NCBI GenBank assembly: GCA_905221605.1
Contig: CAJNDS010002790.1
Coordinates: 125,001 to 152,500 of the forward strand
Direction: 5' to 3'
DNA length: 27,500 nt
DNA from: Symbiodinium natans
Taxonomy: Eukaryota > Sar > Dinophyceae > Suessiales > Symbiodiniaceae
Part shown: positions 22,901 through 27,499 of the stretch, in pieces
How the letters are laid out: every line of letters starts with the position of its first letter
Numbering within the stretch: position 1 is the stretch's first letter
Notes under the pieces: generated by a model
Seen by the model: the letters and a program-made list of their open reading frames with translations, nothing else
The model's database searches: none
Told to the model about the DNA's origin: nothing
Made by a program: the position numbers and the translations under genes

Positions 22901-25900
22901 GGACTTCAATCGGGGCGTTGGGCGCTTCGGGTGCTTGGTGAGAGGGTTAAAGGTTGAACCCTAAACCCTAGACCCTAAACCCTAAACCCTAAACCCTAAG
23001 CAGAGCTTCGTGGTCCTTGTCCAGGACGGGCACGGCGTCCTTGCTGGCCTCAGGAGGCTGTTTCTGTTCCTGCCAAGCTAGATCAGGAGCCATGTCATTA
23101 TAGGGTTCTTAAGCGAGGGTTTAGGGTTCAGGGTTAGCGGGGTTCAAGGGGGGTAGGTACCTTGCGAACCTTGGGGAGGAAGGCTCGCGGGAGTAGTGGG
23201 GGAGAATTAGGGAACCTTGGGTTACATATCCGCCCTTGAACCCCGCGAAGGGGAACCCTATACTGTCAGGTTTCCTTGGAAGGCTGTTGCCGGCCCTTAC
23301 AGGCAGGGCTCATCCTGGGAATTCGGTAAGGTTCTGGCTGGGGCAGGTGGGCTGCAAGCTTTAGGGTTTTCAGCGTTTCTTCGGTAGTTCCGGGCTTTAG
23401 GGTTTAGGGTTTAGGGTTTAGGGTAATGGCCAAAGAATCTCGTGAGTTTCCGGGAATTAAGCACTGGAGGGCCCTCGTCAAAGAAACGTTTAGCGGGGGT
23501 CTCCGATGAACTGCTGAGTTGGGCTTCTTGGGCGGTCTAGTGTCTACAGGGCTACAGGGCTCAATTAAGGTTTAGCAGGGGGGGGGGAGGGGGAGACCTA
23601 AACCCTAAACCCAAAACCCTAAAACCCAAAACCCTAAAACCCCAAAACCCTAAATGAAACCCTGAACCCTAAACTCTAAACCCTAAACCCTAAACCCGAA
23701 ACCCTAAACCCTAAACCCTTGCCCCAGACAAAAAAAGGTCCTGCGGCTGACCTTCTGCTGCCTTCTTCTGCAAGGCCTCGAGTCGCCTTCTCAAGGCCTC
23801 CTCTGGGTAGGGTTTAGGGTTTAGGGTTTAGGGTTTAGGGTTTAGGGTTTAGGGTTTAGGGTTTAGGGTTTAGGGTTTAGGGTTTAGGGTTTAGGGTTTA
23901 AGGTTAGGGTTTAGGGTTTAGGGTTTAGGGTTTAGGGTTTAGGGTTTAGGGTTTAGGGTTTAGGGTTTAGGGTTTAGGGTTTAGGGTTTAAGGTTTAGGG
24001 TTTAGGGCTTGCGGCTTAGGCACGTCGGGTCAGGCCCAGGGGTTTGGAGCTCTCGTGGCTTAGGGATGGAACCTAATTCTCTGAACTCGAAACCTAGACC
24101 CCAAAGCCAAAGCCTTGTGCAGAGGTCGTTCCAAACCCACACGCACACAAAAAAAAAGGCCCAAACAAAAAACGCACAAAATACAGAACACCAAAACCTT
24201 AGGGACAATAGATTTAGGAGAACTGGCCACTTGCAAACATAGAATGGCCAACACCTACCCAAAACAATGATAAGACCAACTTGCCGCACGATTGAAACGT
24301 GTCGGGATTTGCAGGGCATTGGTGGAAGCGGGTCGTTTCGTGTGCATTACACGCCGTTCACAGTCGACATGGCTACATCTAGGCTTTAAAGTTTAGGCCC
24401 AATAAACTGATCGACTTCCAAGATGATAAAACTCTTGTAACCGTCCAAACTGCAGAGCCTTAATGTTGTTCTAGACCCAGGAGTAACCTAGGAAGATACA
24501 GGTCGGTTTTTAAAGGGGCTTGTAAGGGAACCGAAACCCTAACAAAACGTAATAATAGGCCTACGCTGGGTCCTAGTGTTCGTCCGAGAGCATTCACCAG
24601 GATTGCGTTGCCAGGATAGTTTCTTTCTAATTCGTCCTGTCACCCAGCCTCTGTTTCCAAGCCACGAAGAGCCCACCCTTCACCAACATCCAAAGGTTAG
24701 CCAATGAAGATGTTTTTGTCTTGTGCACACTCCGCTCGCTCTTTGCAAACGAGCGCCGCGAAGTGAATTCTTGTTCGGCTTACTTTAATTTGCAGATTTC
24801 TTTCCTTTCTACATCCTATTGCTATCTCTTCCACACCACTCTTGGAAACATGAGGGAGGGTGTCCCTGAGGAGGGTGTCCCTGAGGGGAACTTTGGGCGG
24901 CTTGTCCGGGCCTATGCCGTCCACTGCTTCAAAAGGCGGCTTCAGAGGCGAAACTACCTGTTGTAAAGGTACAGAGTTACCTCACACCCTCAACCCAAAA
25001 GATCCACCCAAACAAATCCTAAACCCTAAACCCCAAACCCTAAACCCTAAACCCTAAGTCCTAAGCCCTAAACCCCAAAACCCGCCCAAGCTCGTCCTCC
25101 TCTGCCAGCTGCTCCTTGAACTTGGCACTGCTTGCCTGAAGCGCTTCCTGTCCAGGGGTTTTCAGTGGGTTTTGGGGGGGTTTAGGGTTTAGGGTTTAGG
25201 GTTCCTGTCCAGGGGGTTTCAGAGGGTTTGGGGGGGTTTCAGGCTTCTGCGAGGGTCTGCGGGTGACACGCCCAACTACATGCACTCTGCGGTGCAAAAG
25301 ATGCAAAGCAACACATATACATACAAATCATATATCTACATGAATATAAAAATAGATATTATGAACATATATATGTATATACTGGTATACTTATGTGTAT
25401 TCTACATATATATATATATGTATACACATGACACATCTATTGAACGCCCGCCTTCAAACTCTGGAGCTCGCGCGGAGACGCCGGGTGTGCCGAGTCGTCG
25501 GAGCCCTGTGCGCCGGTCAGAGTCCAAGCTTAGGGACTACTTAGGGTCTAGGGTTTCGGGTGGTAGGGTTTAGGGTTTAGGGTTTAGGGTTTAGGGTTTA
25601 GGGTTTAGGGTTTAGGGTTTAGGTTTTAGGAACAGGGTTTAGGGTTGAGGGTTAGGGTTTGCAAATAAGGTGTAAGGTTGAGGGTTTAGGGTTTGTAAAT
25701 GGGGTGTAGGGTTTAGGGTTTGGGGCACTCTTACCTAGGCCAAGAGTTGTGGTACCTGCCGGGAACGCCGAGTCTTGCTACGGCATGCTGATTCTTGTGT
25801 TCTACCAACGGAAAAATTGGCAACCCCCTAAACCCTAAGCCCGAACCCCTAAAACCCTAAACCCTAAACTCCTAAACCATCCTAAACCCTAAGCCGGGGG

Positions 25901-27423
25901 TCAACTATAGCTAAGGTGTTCAAACAAGCCTCAGGTATCGTACCTCTTCAGCTTACCCGCTTATGCCTCCCAGGACAGCTCGAGTAGGGCGTGGTCAAAT
26001 TTTACCTCGAAAGGGAGGATATGGTGGTTTCTGAAAATAGGGGTACCCTTTTTGGGGGTCCCTTTTCTTGAGGAGATTCTATTCGCCGTTTTTTGTTTTT
26101 TTGCAAAAACAGTAGGTTTCGGGTTTTGATGGTATGCCTTATACCCGGTTCTTAGTAGGGAATGAGAGAATCAGGGCCCGAATATATATCCCTCAAGGGA
26201 TGATATGGGTACCTCACTCCCCCATTCCCTACAAAGAGCCAGCCAGTAAACCAGAGCCCAAAGTCTAAACCCGAAACCACACGACGGGATCCGGCCTCGT
26301 CAGCGCTGCGCAGCGACGTGCTGCCTAGGGCGAGTCCCCATAGAGGGGGGGCGTAGAGGGGACCCTAAACCCTAAACCCTAAACCCTAAACCCTAAACCC
26401 TAAACCCCCAATATTAACCCCCAACTTGTAGGATCCCCTTAGAATAGGGACCCCAAGAAGGTGCCCAATTAATTTCGGAAACTCGTAGGGTTTATGGGGT
26501 CTAGGGGTCAGGGTGGTATCCCCAAAAGGACATGCATGCACTCCTCACCAATAATTGATGAGGAGCCCAAAAACACTCACCAACGACAACCCCACCTCAA
26601 TCCTAAACCCCTCTAAGCCCATGCCTAGACCTTGGGGACGAGATGAACCCAAAAAGGGCTTATGGTTGATTTTGCCTTAATAGGAATTATAGTAGTACAG
26701 GGTATATGACCCCAATTTTACGGTTCATTTGGTCCCCAAGGGATGAGGTCCGTTTAAGAAGGCGCATTCCCGAAGTAAAGGCTACTGCGGTCCCTGGGAT
26801 CCTCGAAGCAAGCTCCAACCCCACCAAACCCGAAACCCTCAAAAAACTCCTAAACCATAAGCCCTGAACCTAAACCCTAAAACCCTCAACCCCTAGCCCT
26901 AAACCCTAAACCCCATTCCCTTCTGGACCACCAATCTCCCCAGCAGCAGTGCTTCCAAGCAAGGGGCGGGCAAAGTGCGAAGGCCCTTCTGGCAGGTCCT
27001 CCTGCGTGACACCTTGTGACCGACGGTTTAGGGTTTAGGGTTTAGGGTTGCGGATTTGGGGGGTGTCCGGGGCTCTATAGCGTTTAGGGTTTGGGGCGGC
27101 TAGTGCCTTTTCGAGCGGGCGCTAGGACGCTTGAGTGTCTTAAGGTTCAAGGTCTGAAGCTTCGCTTTGTAGGCTTCGCGCTCAAGGGCGGTAAAACCAG
27201 CAACCCTAACCCACCTACCAGACCTCCCTTAGCTCAATGCCAGCAGGCACTGCACTGCCTGGCATGAGATCGACTCCTCCCCCGCTCGAGCCGCCCGCAG
27301 AAGGGTTCCTGCCCGATGCATGTACCGCTTCGACATGAGCCAGCGCGTCTTTATTTCCCCATTGACGCTCACTTCACGATGGATTCCCTCCTTGAAGTGG
27401 GCGTCAAAGGCAGCCTGTGTCAT
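4724..27423 (-). CDS. Multi-exon formin (FH2-domain) gene, about 27 micro-exons, 3' end not found
   Basis: Formins bind actin barbed ends as FH2 dimers and nucleate and elongate unbranched filaments in the cytoplasm. Here the FH2 domain is assembled from 17 minus-strand exons between 19622 and 4724 (about 390 residues, close to the usual ~400). Blocks appear in canonical order: KAMKKLYWK, VWEF, VLDEKRRRQ, AAMDDSQM, APEQF-VLELASIP, SPSLEQLLAMVLFVGNYL, NGGTARGRADGF, QGTLLDFVVSQ, and a C-terminal coiled coil. Ten further phase-compatible exons upstream encode charged, coiled-coil and Ser/Pro-rich sequence. About 1.7 kb of coding sequence is spread over about 22 kb. Exons are GC-rich; introns are built of telomere-like arrays and foldbacks. 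No stop codon was located, so more 3' exons may exist or exon 27 may read into a stop. The formin call is very secure; individual splice sites are less so. The class (alveolate-specific or other) cannot be decided here. Confidence 0.88.
5264..5410 (-). CDS. Exon 26 of formin gene, FH2 C-terminal coiled coil
   Basis: Reads KTDLSALQAELHLLQRSTKR then LQKTVNEVAKELLARFGK, matching the FH2 coiled-coil region (DVxxLxxxLxxLxxxL). The proposed start (GACAAG|CGG) fits phase 0 from exon 25. Donor options are GAG|GTCGCT at 5296 (shorter) or AAA|GCCCAA at 5263, both phase 0. Upstream sequence to 5520 is also open in a second frame (GWHDVQKDGDWGPLGVRQLP), which could mark a longer or separate exon. This exon lacks the usual telomeric flanks. 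Confidence 0.72.
6296..6355 (-). CDS. Exon 25 of formin gene, FH2
   Basis: A 60-nt exon, phase 0 to 0, reading AEAKLPGLVEGLFIAGGESE. The acceptor is CCCTAAACCTCTCCGAG| and the donor |GTGGGCTTGATTCGGGTTTAGGG, so both intron ends carry telomeric units. It occupies the variable region of FH2 after the TLLHF helix. Confidence 0.8.
6879..6913 (-). CDS. Exon 24 of formin gene, FH2 TLLDFVV motif
   Basis: A 35-nt exon with acceptor CCCCCTGAG| and donor |GTGGGCC, reading QGTLLDFVVSQ after a split Gly codon. It matches FH2 KxTLLHFVVxE. The 1+2 phase join to exon 23 and phase-0 join to exon 25 both work. CCCTAAACCCTAATCC lies just upstream of the acceptor. Confidence 0.88.
7545..7735. repeat. Long CCCTAAA array (about 26 units) after exon 23 donor
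   Basis: Near-uninterrupted CCCTAAA on the plus strand, so TTTAGGG in transcript sense near the 5' end of intron 23. The matching inverted array is the TTTAGGG block at 7850-7930 on the other side of exon 23. Confidence 0.97.
7753..7826 (-). CDS. Exon 23 of formin gene, FH2 lasso-binding post motif
   Basis: A 74-nt exon reading NGGTARGRADGFDLEALPKL then AKLR, the FH2 block N(G/Q)GTxRGxAxGFxLxxLxKL that forms the post. The acceptor GCCCCCAAG| follows CCCTAAACCCCCCCCCCC. Donor G|GTAGGGGCG, with TTTAGGG arrays starting about 25 nt later. The spare G joins exon 24 as Gly. Confidence 0.92.
8171..8272. mobile_element. Foldback element family D, copy 1
   Basis: CCTTAAGGGCTCAAAACCTA on the left is roughly inverted relative to ACGTAGGTTCTTAAGG on the right. 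It is related to the better-preserved copy at 15675-15770. Confidence 0.6.
8536..8592 (-). CDS. Exon 22 of formin gene, FH2 GNYL motif
   Basis: A 57-nt exon reading SPSLEQLLAMVLFVGNYL between split codons. LLxxVLxxGNYxN is the best-known FH2 signature. Acceptor AACGCAGAG|, GC donor CC|GCGCGTCGAGG, followed by telomere-like GGTTCAGGGTTTAAGG. Joining to exon 23 gives GNYL-P-NGGT, one residue longer than the usual GNYxNxGT, so the donor could differ by a codon. Confidence 0.9.
9353..9455. repeat. Foldback AGCCCAATACCCCTT / AAGGGGTATTGGGCT
   Basis: Perfect 15-nt inverted ends with a shorter imperfect inner stem (AAATAAGG / CCTTAATC), about 100 nt overall, inside intron 21. Single copy seen. Confidence 0.8.
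9622..9653 (-). CDS. Exon 21 of formin gene, 32-nt micro-exon
   Basis: A 32-nt exon with acceptor ATGCTCCAG| and GC donor CA|GCCCCTGGG, reading ELTDAAGKLK plus CA. Joined to exon 22 it gives AAGKLKQ-SPSLEQLLAMV. This is residue-for-residue the spacing of the FH2 block A(C/A)xxLKxSxxLxxLL. That alignment fixes both splice sites. The intron continues into GGGGTTTAGGG arrays. Confidence 0.75.
10046..10118 (-). CDS. Exon 20 of formin gene, FH2 central helices (3' end uncertain)
   Basis: The acceptor is CCCTAAACCTCTCAG|, telomeric unit and splice site combined. It reads FVPPKVRMWGFLNSIDWALA then RILT, fitting the FH2 helix region preceding the AxxxLKxS motif. The chosen GC donor (ACA|GCCCGG) makes this segment longer than usual. 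Donors at 10067 (TGG|GC) or 10073 (ATT|GA) would restore more typical spacing and are also phase 0. Confidence 0.65.
10785..10892. mobile_element. Foldback element family B, copy 1
   Basis: The left end CCTTGGGGACAAAACGAACC is an imperfect inverted repeat of the right end GGGTTCATTTCGTCCCCGAGG. The centre carries TATACCCTATACTG. It lies inside intron 19. Confidence 0.75.
11589..11638 (-). CDS. Exon 19 of formin gene, FH2 LELxxIP motif
   Basis: Reads VLELASIPLYSLRAFR, the conserved FH2 block LELxxIPxxxxRLxxF. The acceptor is the end of a telomeric array (CCCTAAACCCCCAG|). The 3' end is inferred as a GA donor (CT|GAGATAGGG), since it fits exon 20 and an in-frame TAG precedes the nearby GT (|GTGAGGGTTTAG). 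Confidence 0.8.
12145..12242. mobile_element. Foldback element family A, copy 1 (MITE-like)
   Basis: The left arm TAGTAGGGAATGAGGGAATG followed by AGGGCCC is matched by the exact inverted arm GGGCCCTCATTCCCTCATTCCCTACTA, separated by about 26 nt. Outer bases GGTTCC / AGAAACC also pair. It begins about 28 nt inside intron 18. Non-coding; the MITE label is inferred from structure and copy number. Confidence 0.8.
12271..12299 (-). CDS. Exon 18 of formin gene, 29-nt micro-exon
   Basis: Only 29 nt: two bases completing an Arg codon, then EVWDAPEQF. The acceptor CCGCGCAG| follows CCCTAAACCCTAACCCCCCC. The donor is a GC site (TTC|GCGGGC). Joining to exon 19 gives APEQF-VLELASIP, matching the FH2 block EQFxLELxxIP exactly in spacing. 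A foldback element begins about 30 nt into the following intron. Confidence 0.75.
12326..12432. repeat. TTTAGGG array upstream of exon 18
   Basis: About 13 perfect TTTAGGG units plus variants. In transcript sense this is a CCCTAAA array ending about 27 nt before the acceptor of the 29-nt exon 18. Confidence 0.96.
12891..12984. repeat. Foldback GATGTGCCCCCTTATA / TATAAGGGGGAACATC
   Basis: Near-perfect inverted ends enclosing about 60 nt, itself with CCCCCTATTATAATCCCC. It lies in intron 17, next to a CCCTAAA-poor stretch (13000-13370) rich in diverged CCCTATAAACC words. Confidence 0.78.
13372..13424 (-). CDS. Exon 17 of formin gene, FH2
   Basis: A 53-nt exon with acceptor GAAGTCAG| and donor C|GTAGTTTTG, reading LIEGSQKSEPLHEGHSF between split codons. 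It lies where FH2 has the short linker before the E-x-F segment. Phase fits exon 16 (2+1) and exon 18 (1+2). The donor side opens into a TTTTG-rich tract rather than TTTAGGG, one of the exceptions. Confidence 0.7.
14019..14074 (-). CDS. Exon 16 of formin gene, FH2 LPT motif
   Basis: A 56-nt exon reading VELLQMNLPTSADLQLLR plus two bases (CA). It corresponds to the FH2 block VExLLxxxPTxxExxLL. Acceptor CTTGGGAG|, donor CA|GTTCTGAACC. The spare bases join exon 17 to give Gln. Three CCCTAAA units lie about 45 nt upstream of the acceptor. Confidence 0.85.
14451..14525 (-). CDS. Exon 15 of formin gene, FH2 knob helices
   Basis: A 75-nt exon, phase 0 to 0, reading ALMPERSHLLEAVAAMDDSQ then MQPEK. 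It matches the FH2 pattern of a helix ending in AxxxxD followed by the next short helix. The acceptor is ACACTGAG|. The donor is a GC site (AAG|GCTCTGACG), preferred because it gives the expected spacing to the conserved Pro in exon 16. A GT donor 10 nt later is followed by TTTGGGTTTAGGG. Confidence 0.85.
14885..15020. repeat. Mixed TTTAGGG/TTTGGGG array
   Basis: TTTAGGG alternates with TTTGGGG units at near one-to-one frequency, deep inside intron 14. Similar TTTGGGG-rich arrays occur at 16145-16175 and 17183-17262. Confidence 0.95.
15510..15567 (-). CDS. Exon 14 of formin gene, FH2 LDxKR motif
   Basis: A 58-nt exon reading KRRRVLDEKRRRQLWFMLA. VLDEKRRRQLWFML matches the FH2 block LLDxKRAxNxxIxL, which lines the actin-binding knob. 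The acceptor is a telomeric unit (CTAAACCCTAAAG|). The donor is a GC site (|GCATGTCTG), chosen because it keeps the residue spacing to exon 15 the same as I recall for FMNL-type formins. A GT donor 13 nt later, |GTTTAGGG, is the alternative. Confidence 0.85.
15675..15770. mobile_element. Foldback element family D, copy 2
   Basis: AGAACCCCAAACCTAC...TGTAGGTT pairs with AACCTACAAAGAAGTAGGTT then TTGGGTTCTTAAGG. Inside intron 13. Confidence 0.75.
16039..16103 (-). CDS. Exon 13 of formin gene, FH2 variable loop
   Basis: A 65-nt exon with acceptor CGAGTGAG| and donor GG|GTTTAGGG. It reads AGNCGGASPQRPRMECLGLL then L plus two spare bases, completed by exon 14 as Gly. It corresponds to the poorly conserved stretch between the FA motif and the LDxKR motif of FH2. 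Support is phase fit on both sides and telomeric flanks, not conservation. Confidence 0.6.
16650..17085. repeat. Inverted telomeric arrays around exon 12
   Basis: CCCTAAA x11-12 (16655-16733) directly abuts the exon 12 donor, and further CCCTAAA lies at 16855-16898. TTTAGGG x11 (17005-17083) follows in the opposite orientation inside intron 11. Confidence 0.95.
16730..16819 (-). CDS. Exon 12 of formin gene, FH2 N-terminal part
   Basis: A 90-nt exon, phase 0 to 0, with acceptor GTCCCTGAG|. The donor is AGG|GTTTAGGG, the first unit of an 11-unit telomeric array. It reads VWEFAALRFEQGGAFFDQDE then LENNFAEAPR. This is the FH2 block (T)VWxxL...FDxxELExxFA, which leads from the linker into the knob. 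Confidence 0.85.
17753..17990. repeat. Dispersed repeat family E, copy 1
   Basis: It shares TAAGTAGGTGATAGGTAGACT, GCACCCATGAAC, CAGTAACCATAT, TTTGGGGTTGGTTA and GGGTACCACTGG, in the same order, with 19855-20085. It ends next to the unidentified ORF in intron 11. Open frames across it are not conserved between copies. Confidence 0.8.
18015..18411 (-). CDS. Unidentified protein-like ORF(s) inside intron 11
   Basis: Two good minus-strand open stretches lie here. The first reads VQQAAQMSISLHAQFQQGQ, LDPGHWVEFQKHLAQGTVED, LTCQACWNLLEGKDVAAARD. The second begins after CTTACCAG| with ERFAALREDEGLVNLPRG. A 47-nt intron (|GTGTCTGG...CTTACCAG|, 18183-18137) would join them in phase 0. I recognise no family. 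The composition resembles the exons rather than the telomeric introns, and the segment lacks a TTTAGGG flank on its downstream side. It could be alternative formin exons, an inserted gene fragment or a decayed element. Confidence 0.3.
18483..18561 (-). CDS. Possible extra exon inside the 2.7-kb intron 11
   Basis: This segment has the usual exon topology: CCCTAAACC upstream and |GTTTGGGGTTTGGGG downstream in transcript sense. It reads phase 0 to 0: LGRGEEPSEARERLRIHRHW then ALRALNVK. Inclusion would insert about 28 residues between LIFNA and VWEF, longer than FH2 normally allows there. It may therefore be alternative, a decoy, or an exon from a duplicated segment. Boundaries approximate. Confidence 0.3.
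19500..19622 (-). CDS. Exon 11 of formin gene, start of FH2 domain
   Basis: A 123-nt exon, phase 0 to phase 0, with acceptor CCCACAAG| and donor |GTTTCGGGTTTAGG. It reads SLQKDARSRNYRALRDEK, VLSSQVKPRKA, then MKKLYWKLIFNA. The block KPRKAMKKLYWK is the conserved start of FH2 (pattern KPxxxMKxLxWxK), the lasso/linker region that dimerises with the partner subunit. A donor about 13 nt later (G|GTTTAGGG) would add VSGL and give a more usual spacing to the next conserved Trp, so the 3' end is not fixed. Confidence 0.8.
19623..20330. other. Intron 10, sequence outside repeats
   Basis: A CCCTAAA-orientation array (TTTAGGG on plus, 19630-19683) precedes the exon 11 acceptor. The rest is repeat family E and AT-rich unique sequence. 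No further exon supported. Confidence 0.6.
19855..20085. repeat. Dispersed repeat family E, copy 2
   Basis: Same ordered blocks as the copy about 2.1 kb away, in the same orientation; inside intron 10. A weaker relative of the second half (AGGAACCATACT...TACTGGTACCAAG) lies at about 18690-18810. Confidence 0.8.
20331..20398 (-). CDS. Exon 10 of formin gene, linker before FH2
   Basis: A 68-nt exon with acceptor CGCTTGTGAG| (CCCTAAACC directly upstream) and donor AGG|GTTTATTT. It reads KGKGQDDAPGAAPRMPEATW then TR, a flexible linker. It ends in phase 0, matching exon 11, where the FH2 domain begins. Confidence 0.55.
20405..21285. other. Intron 9, mostly unique sequence
   Basis: TTTAGGG units at 20408-20450 adjoin exon 10. 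The remainder is unique sequence with a C12 run then A18 (20943-20973). The open frames on both strands there depend on the homopolymers and show no domain, so nothing is called. Confidence 0.55.
21289..21348 (-). CDS. Exon 9 candidate of formin gene, basic linker
   Basis: A 60-nt exon with acceptor GGGGTGCAG| and donor |GTGGTGTAGGG. The phase chain from exon 8 to exon 10 favours reading VSQGKAKPRAKARPRQKAC. The alternative frame KSAKERQSPGQKQGPAKRPA is equally open. The intron between exons 8 and 9 would be only 60 nt and mostly TTTAGGG units. The segment is flanked by CCCTAAA arrays on both plus-strand sides. Confidence 0.45.
21409..21481 (-). CDS. Exon 8 candidate of formin gene, Ser/Pro-rich
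   Basis: Acceptor CTTGCGAG| and donor G|GTTTTGCAG. It reads ASPTSPSPASPGKG then TLGFLVFDLL, with one spare base that fits exon 9. The Ser/Pro-rich stretch is where an FH1-like segment would lie, but no polyproline run is visible, so I do not call FH1. A second frame (FADLPIAGLPRK) is also open, so the frame is not secure. Confidence 0.45.
22057..22260. repeat. CCCTAAA arrays in intron 7
   Basis: About 10 units at 22057-22129 and about 5 at 22230-22266. The interval between them contains no exon I can support. The rest of 21482-22994 holds unique intron sequence with scattered TTTAGGG words. Confidence 0.93.
22995..23077 (-). CDS. Exon 7 of formin gene
   Basis: An 83-nt exon with acceptor GATCTAG|. 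The donor is the telomeric unit itself, AGG|GTTTAGGG. After completing the split Ala codon it reads WQEQKQPPEASKD then AVPVLDKDHEALLR, a charged linker. Phase is compatible with exon 6 and, through phase 0, with exon 8. An alternative acceptor (CTTGGCAG|) lies 6 nt inside. Confidence 0.55.
23752..23800 (-). CDS. Exon 6 of formin gene, coiled-coil segment
   Basis: A 49-nt exon with acceptor CCCTACCCAGAG| and donor G|GTCAGC, reading EALRRRLEALQKKAAE, a strong heptad-like helix. The acceptor lies immediately downstream (transcript sense) of the largest telomeric array in the window, about 28 CCCTAAA units, so that array forms the 3' end of the preceding intron. It ends with one spare base, completed by exon 7. 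Confidence 0.6.
23811..24010. repeat. Largest TTTAGGG array (about 28 units)
   Basis: Nearly perfect TTTAGGG over about 200 bp with two short slips. In transcript sense it forms the CCCTAAA tract ending about 10 nt before the exon 6 acceptor. Confidence 0.97.
24010..25080. other. Intron 5, mostly unique sequence
   Basis: Apart from foldback family C (24471-24576) and a CCCTAAA array next to exon 5 (25018-25060), this is unique sequence. A 15-bp tandem (GAGGGTGTCCCTGAG) occurs at 24855-24885. Short open frames on both strands near 24700-24960 are not convincing. Confidence 0.55.
24471..24576. mobile_element. Foldback element family C, best copy
   Basis: CTAGACCCAGGAGTA at the left and TACGCTGGGTCCTAG at the right are inverted. 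The core TTTAAAGGGGCTTGTAAGGG with AACCGAAACC recurs in related copies near 14536-14698, 10530-10640 and 8893-8990. The 14536 copy shares the CTAGACCCAGGAGTA end and sits just upstream of the exon 15 acceptor. Confidence 0.72.
25082..25147 (-). CDS. Exon 5 of formin gene, coiled-coil segment
   Basis: A 66-nt exon, phase 0 to phase 0, with acceptor CTGGACAG| and donor |GTTTTGGGGTTTAGG. It reads EALQASSAKFKEQ then LAEEDELGR, an amphipathic helical sequence typical of a coiled coil. The donor is directly followed by telomere-like units. It continues in phase into exon 6, also coiled coil. Confidence 0.6.
25446..25505 (-). CDS. Exon 4 candidate of formin gene
   Basis: A 60-nt exon, phase 0 to phase 0, with acceptor GCGCACAG| and donor |GTTCAATAG (a GC donor two bases earlier is possible). 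It reads GSDDSAHPASPRELQSLKAG, polar and leading into the helix-forming exon 5. CCCTAGACCCTAA lies about 40 nt upstream of the acceptor, next to a TTTAGGG array (plus strand 25565-25625). Confidence 0.5.
25560..25720. repeat. TTTAGGG array upstream of exon 4
   Basis: Eight to nine perfect units, then degenerate GTTTAGGG/TTGAGGG words to about 25720. It forms the 3' part of intron 3 in transcript sense. Confidence 0.94.
26147..26240. mobile_element. Foldback element family A, copy 2
   Basis: GGTTCTTAGTAGGGAATGAG on the left, with CCCCATTCCCTACAAAGAGCC as a diverged inverted arm on the right. The internal TATATATCCCTCAAGGG is related to copy 1. One-armed relatives lie at 5831-5862 and, more weakly, 4998-5040. 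Confidence 0.75.
26281..26324 (-). CDS. Exon 3 candidate of formin gene
   Basis: A 44-nt exon with acceptor CCCTAG| and donor |GTGGTTTCGGGTTTAG, reading STSLRSADEAGSRR after completing the split codon from exon 2. It ends in phase 0, matching exon 4. In transcript sense the donor is followed by a telomere-like unit. The upstream side has TTTAGGG units instead of the usual CCCTAAA. Low-complexity polar sequence, no domain. Confidence 0.45.
26630..26742. mobile_element. Foldback element family B, copy 2
   Basis: CCTTGGGGACGAGATGAACC on the left pairs with GGTTCATTTGGTCCCCAAGG on the right. Same ends and similar length as the copy at 10785, so a dispersed terminal-inverted-repeat family. Confidence 0.78.
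26932..27001 (-). CDS. Exon 2 candidate of formin gene
   Basis: Acceptor ACGCAG| and donor G|GTGGTC. It starts in phase 0 and ends with one extra base, reading EDLPEGPSHFARPLL then GSTAAGEI. The leftover G pairs with exon 3 (AG|GC). CCCTAAACC lies about 15 nt upstream of the acceptor region in transcript sense. A later donor, G|GTTTAGGG at 26911, is an alternative that would leave phase 0. Not a conserved domain; the support is phase and telomeric flanks. Confidence 0.45.
27229..27423 (-). CDS. Exon 1 candidate (5'-most coding-like segment)
   Basis: A 64-codon open stretch begins at an ATG (27423) and ends at TAA (27229). It encodes protein-like sequence with EGIHREVSVNGEIKTRW and a basic/Ala segment. 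An AG just inside the ATG (ATGACACAG) could be an acceptor, so this may be an internal exon. GC dinucleotides near 27258 could be donors into the phase-0 exon 2. Unlike most exons here, its upstream flank in transcript sense is TTTAGGG rather than CCCTAAA, which would fit a gene start or a different element. The opposite strand is also open, so coding strand and membership in the formin gene are uncertain. No family recognised. Confidence 0.4.
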   Translation of the reverse strand: MTQAAFDAHFKEGIHREVSVNGEIKTRWLMSKRYMHRAGTLLRAARAGEESISCQAVQCLLALS

Positions 27424-27437
27424 GCCGCCCCCACGCG

Positions 27438-27499
27438 ATCCCTAAACCCTAAACCCTAAACCCTAAACCCTAAACCCTAAACCCTAAACCCTAAACCCT
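27438..27499. repeat. CCCTAAA array at window edge
   Basis: Eight to nine CCCTAAA units running to the window end, ending CCCTG. It lies upstream of exon 1 in transcript sense, with the TTTAGGG orientation. Confidence 0.96.

Noticed and set aside
24697-24966. Overlapping plus and minus ORFs of 75-81 codons
   Set aside because: Both strands are open, a 15-bp tandem repeat contributes, flanking exons 5 and 6 already join in phase 0, and no motif is recognised.
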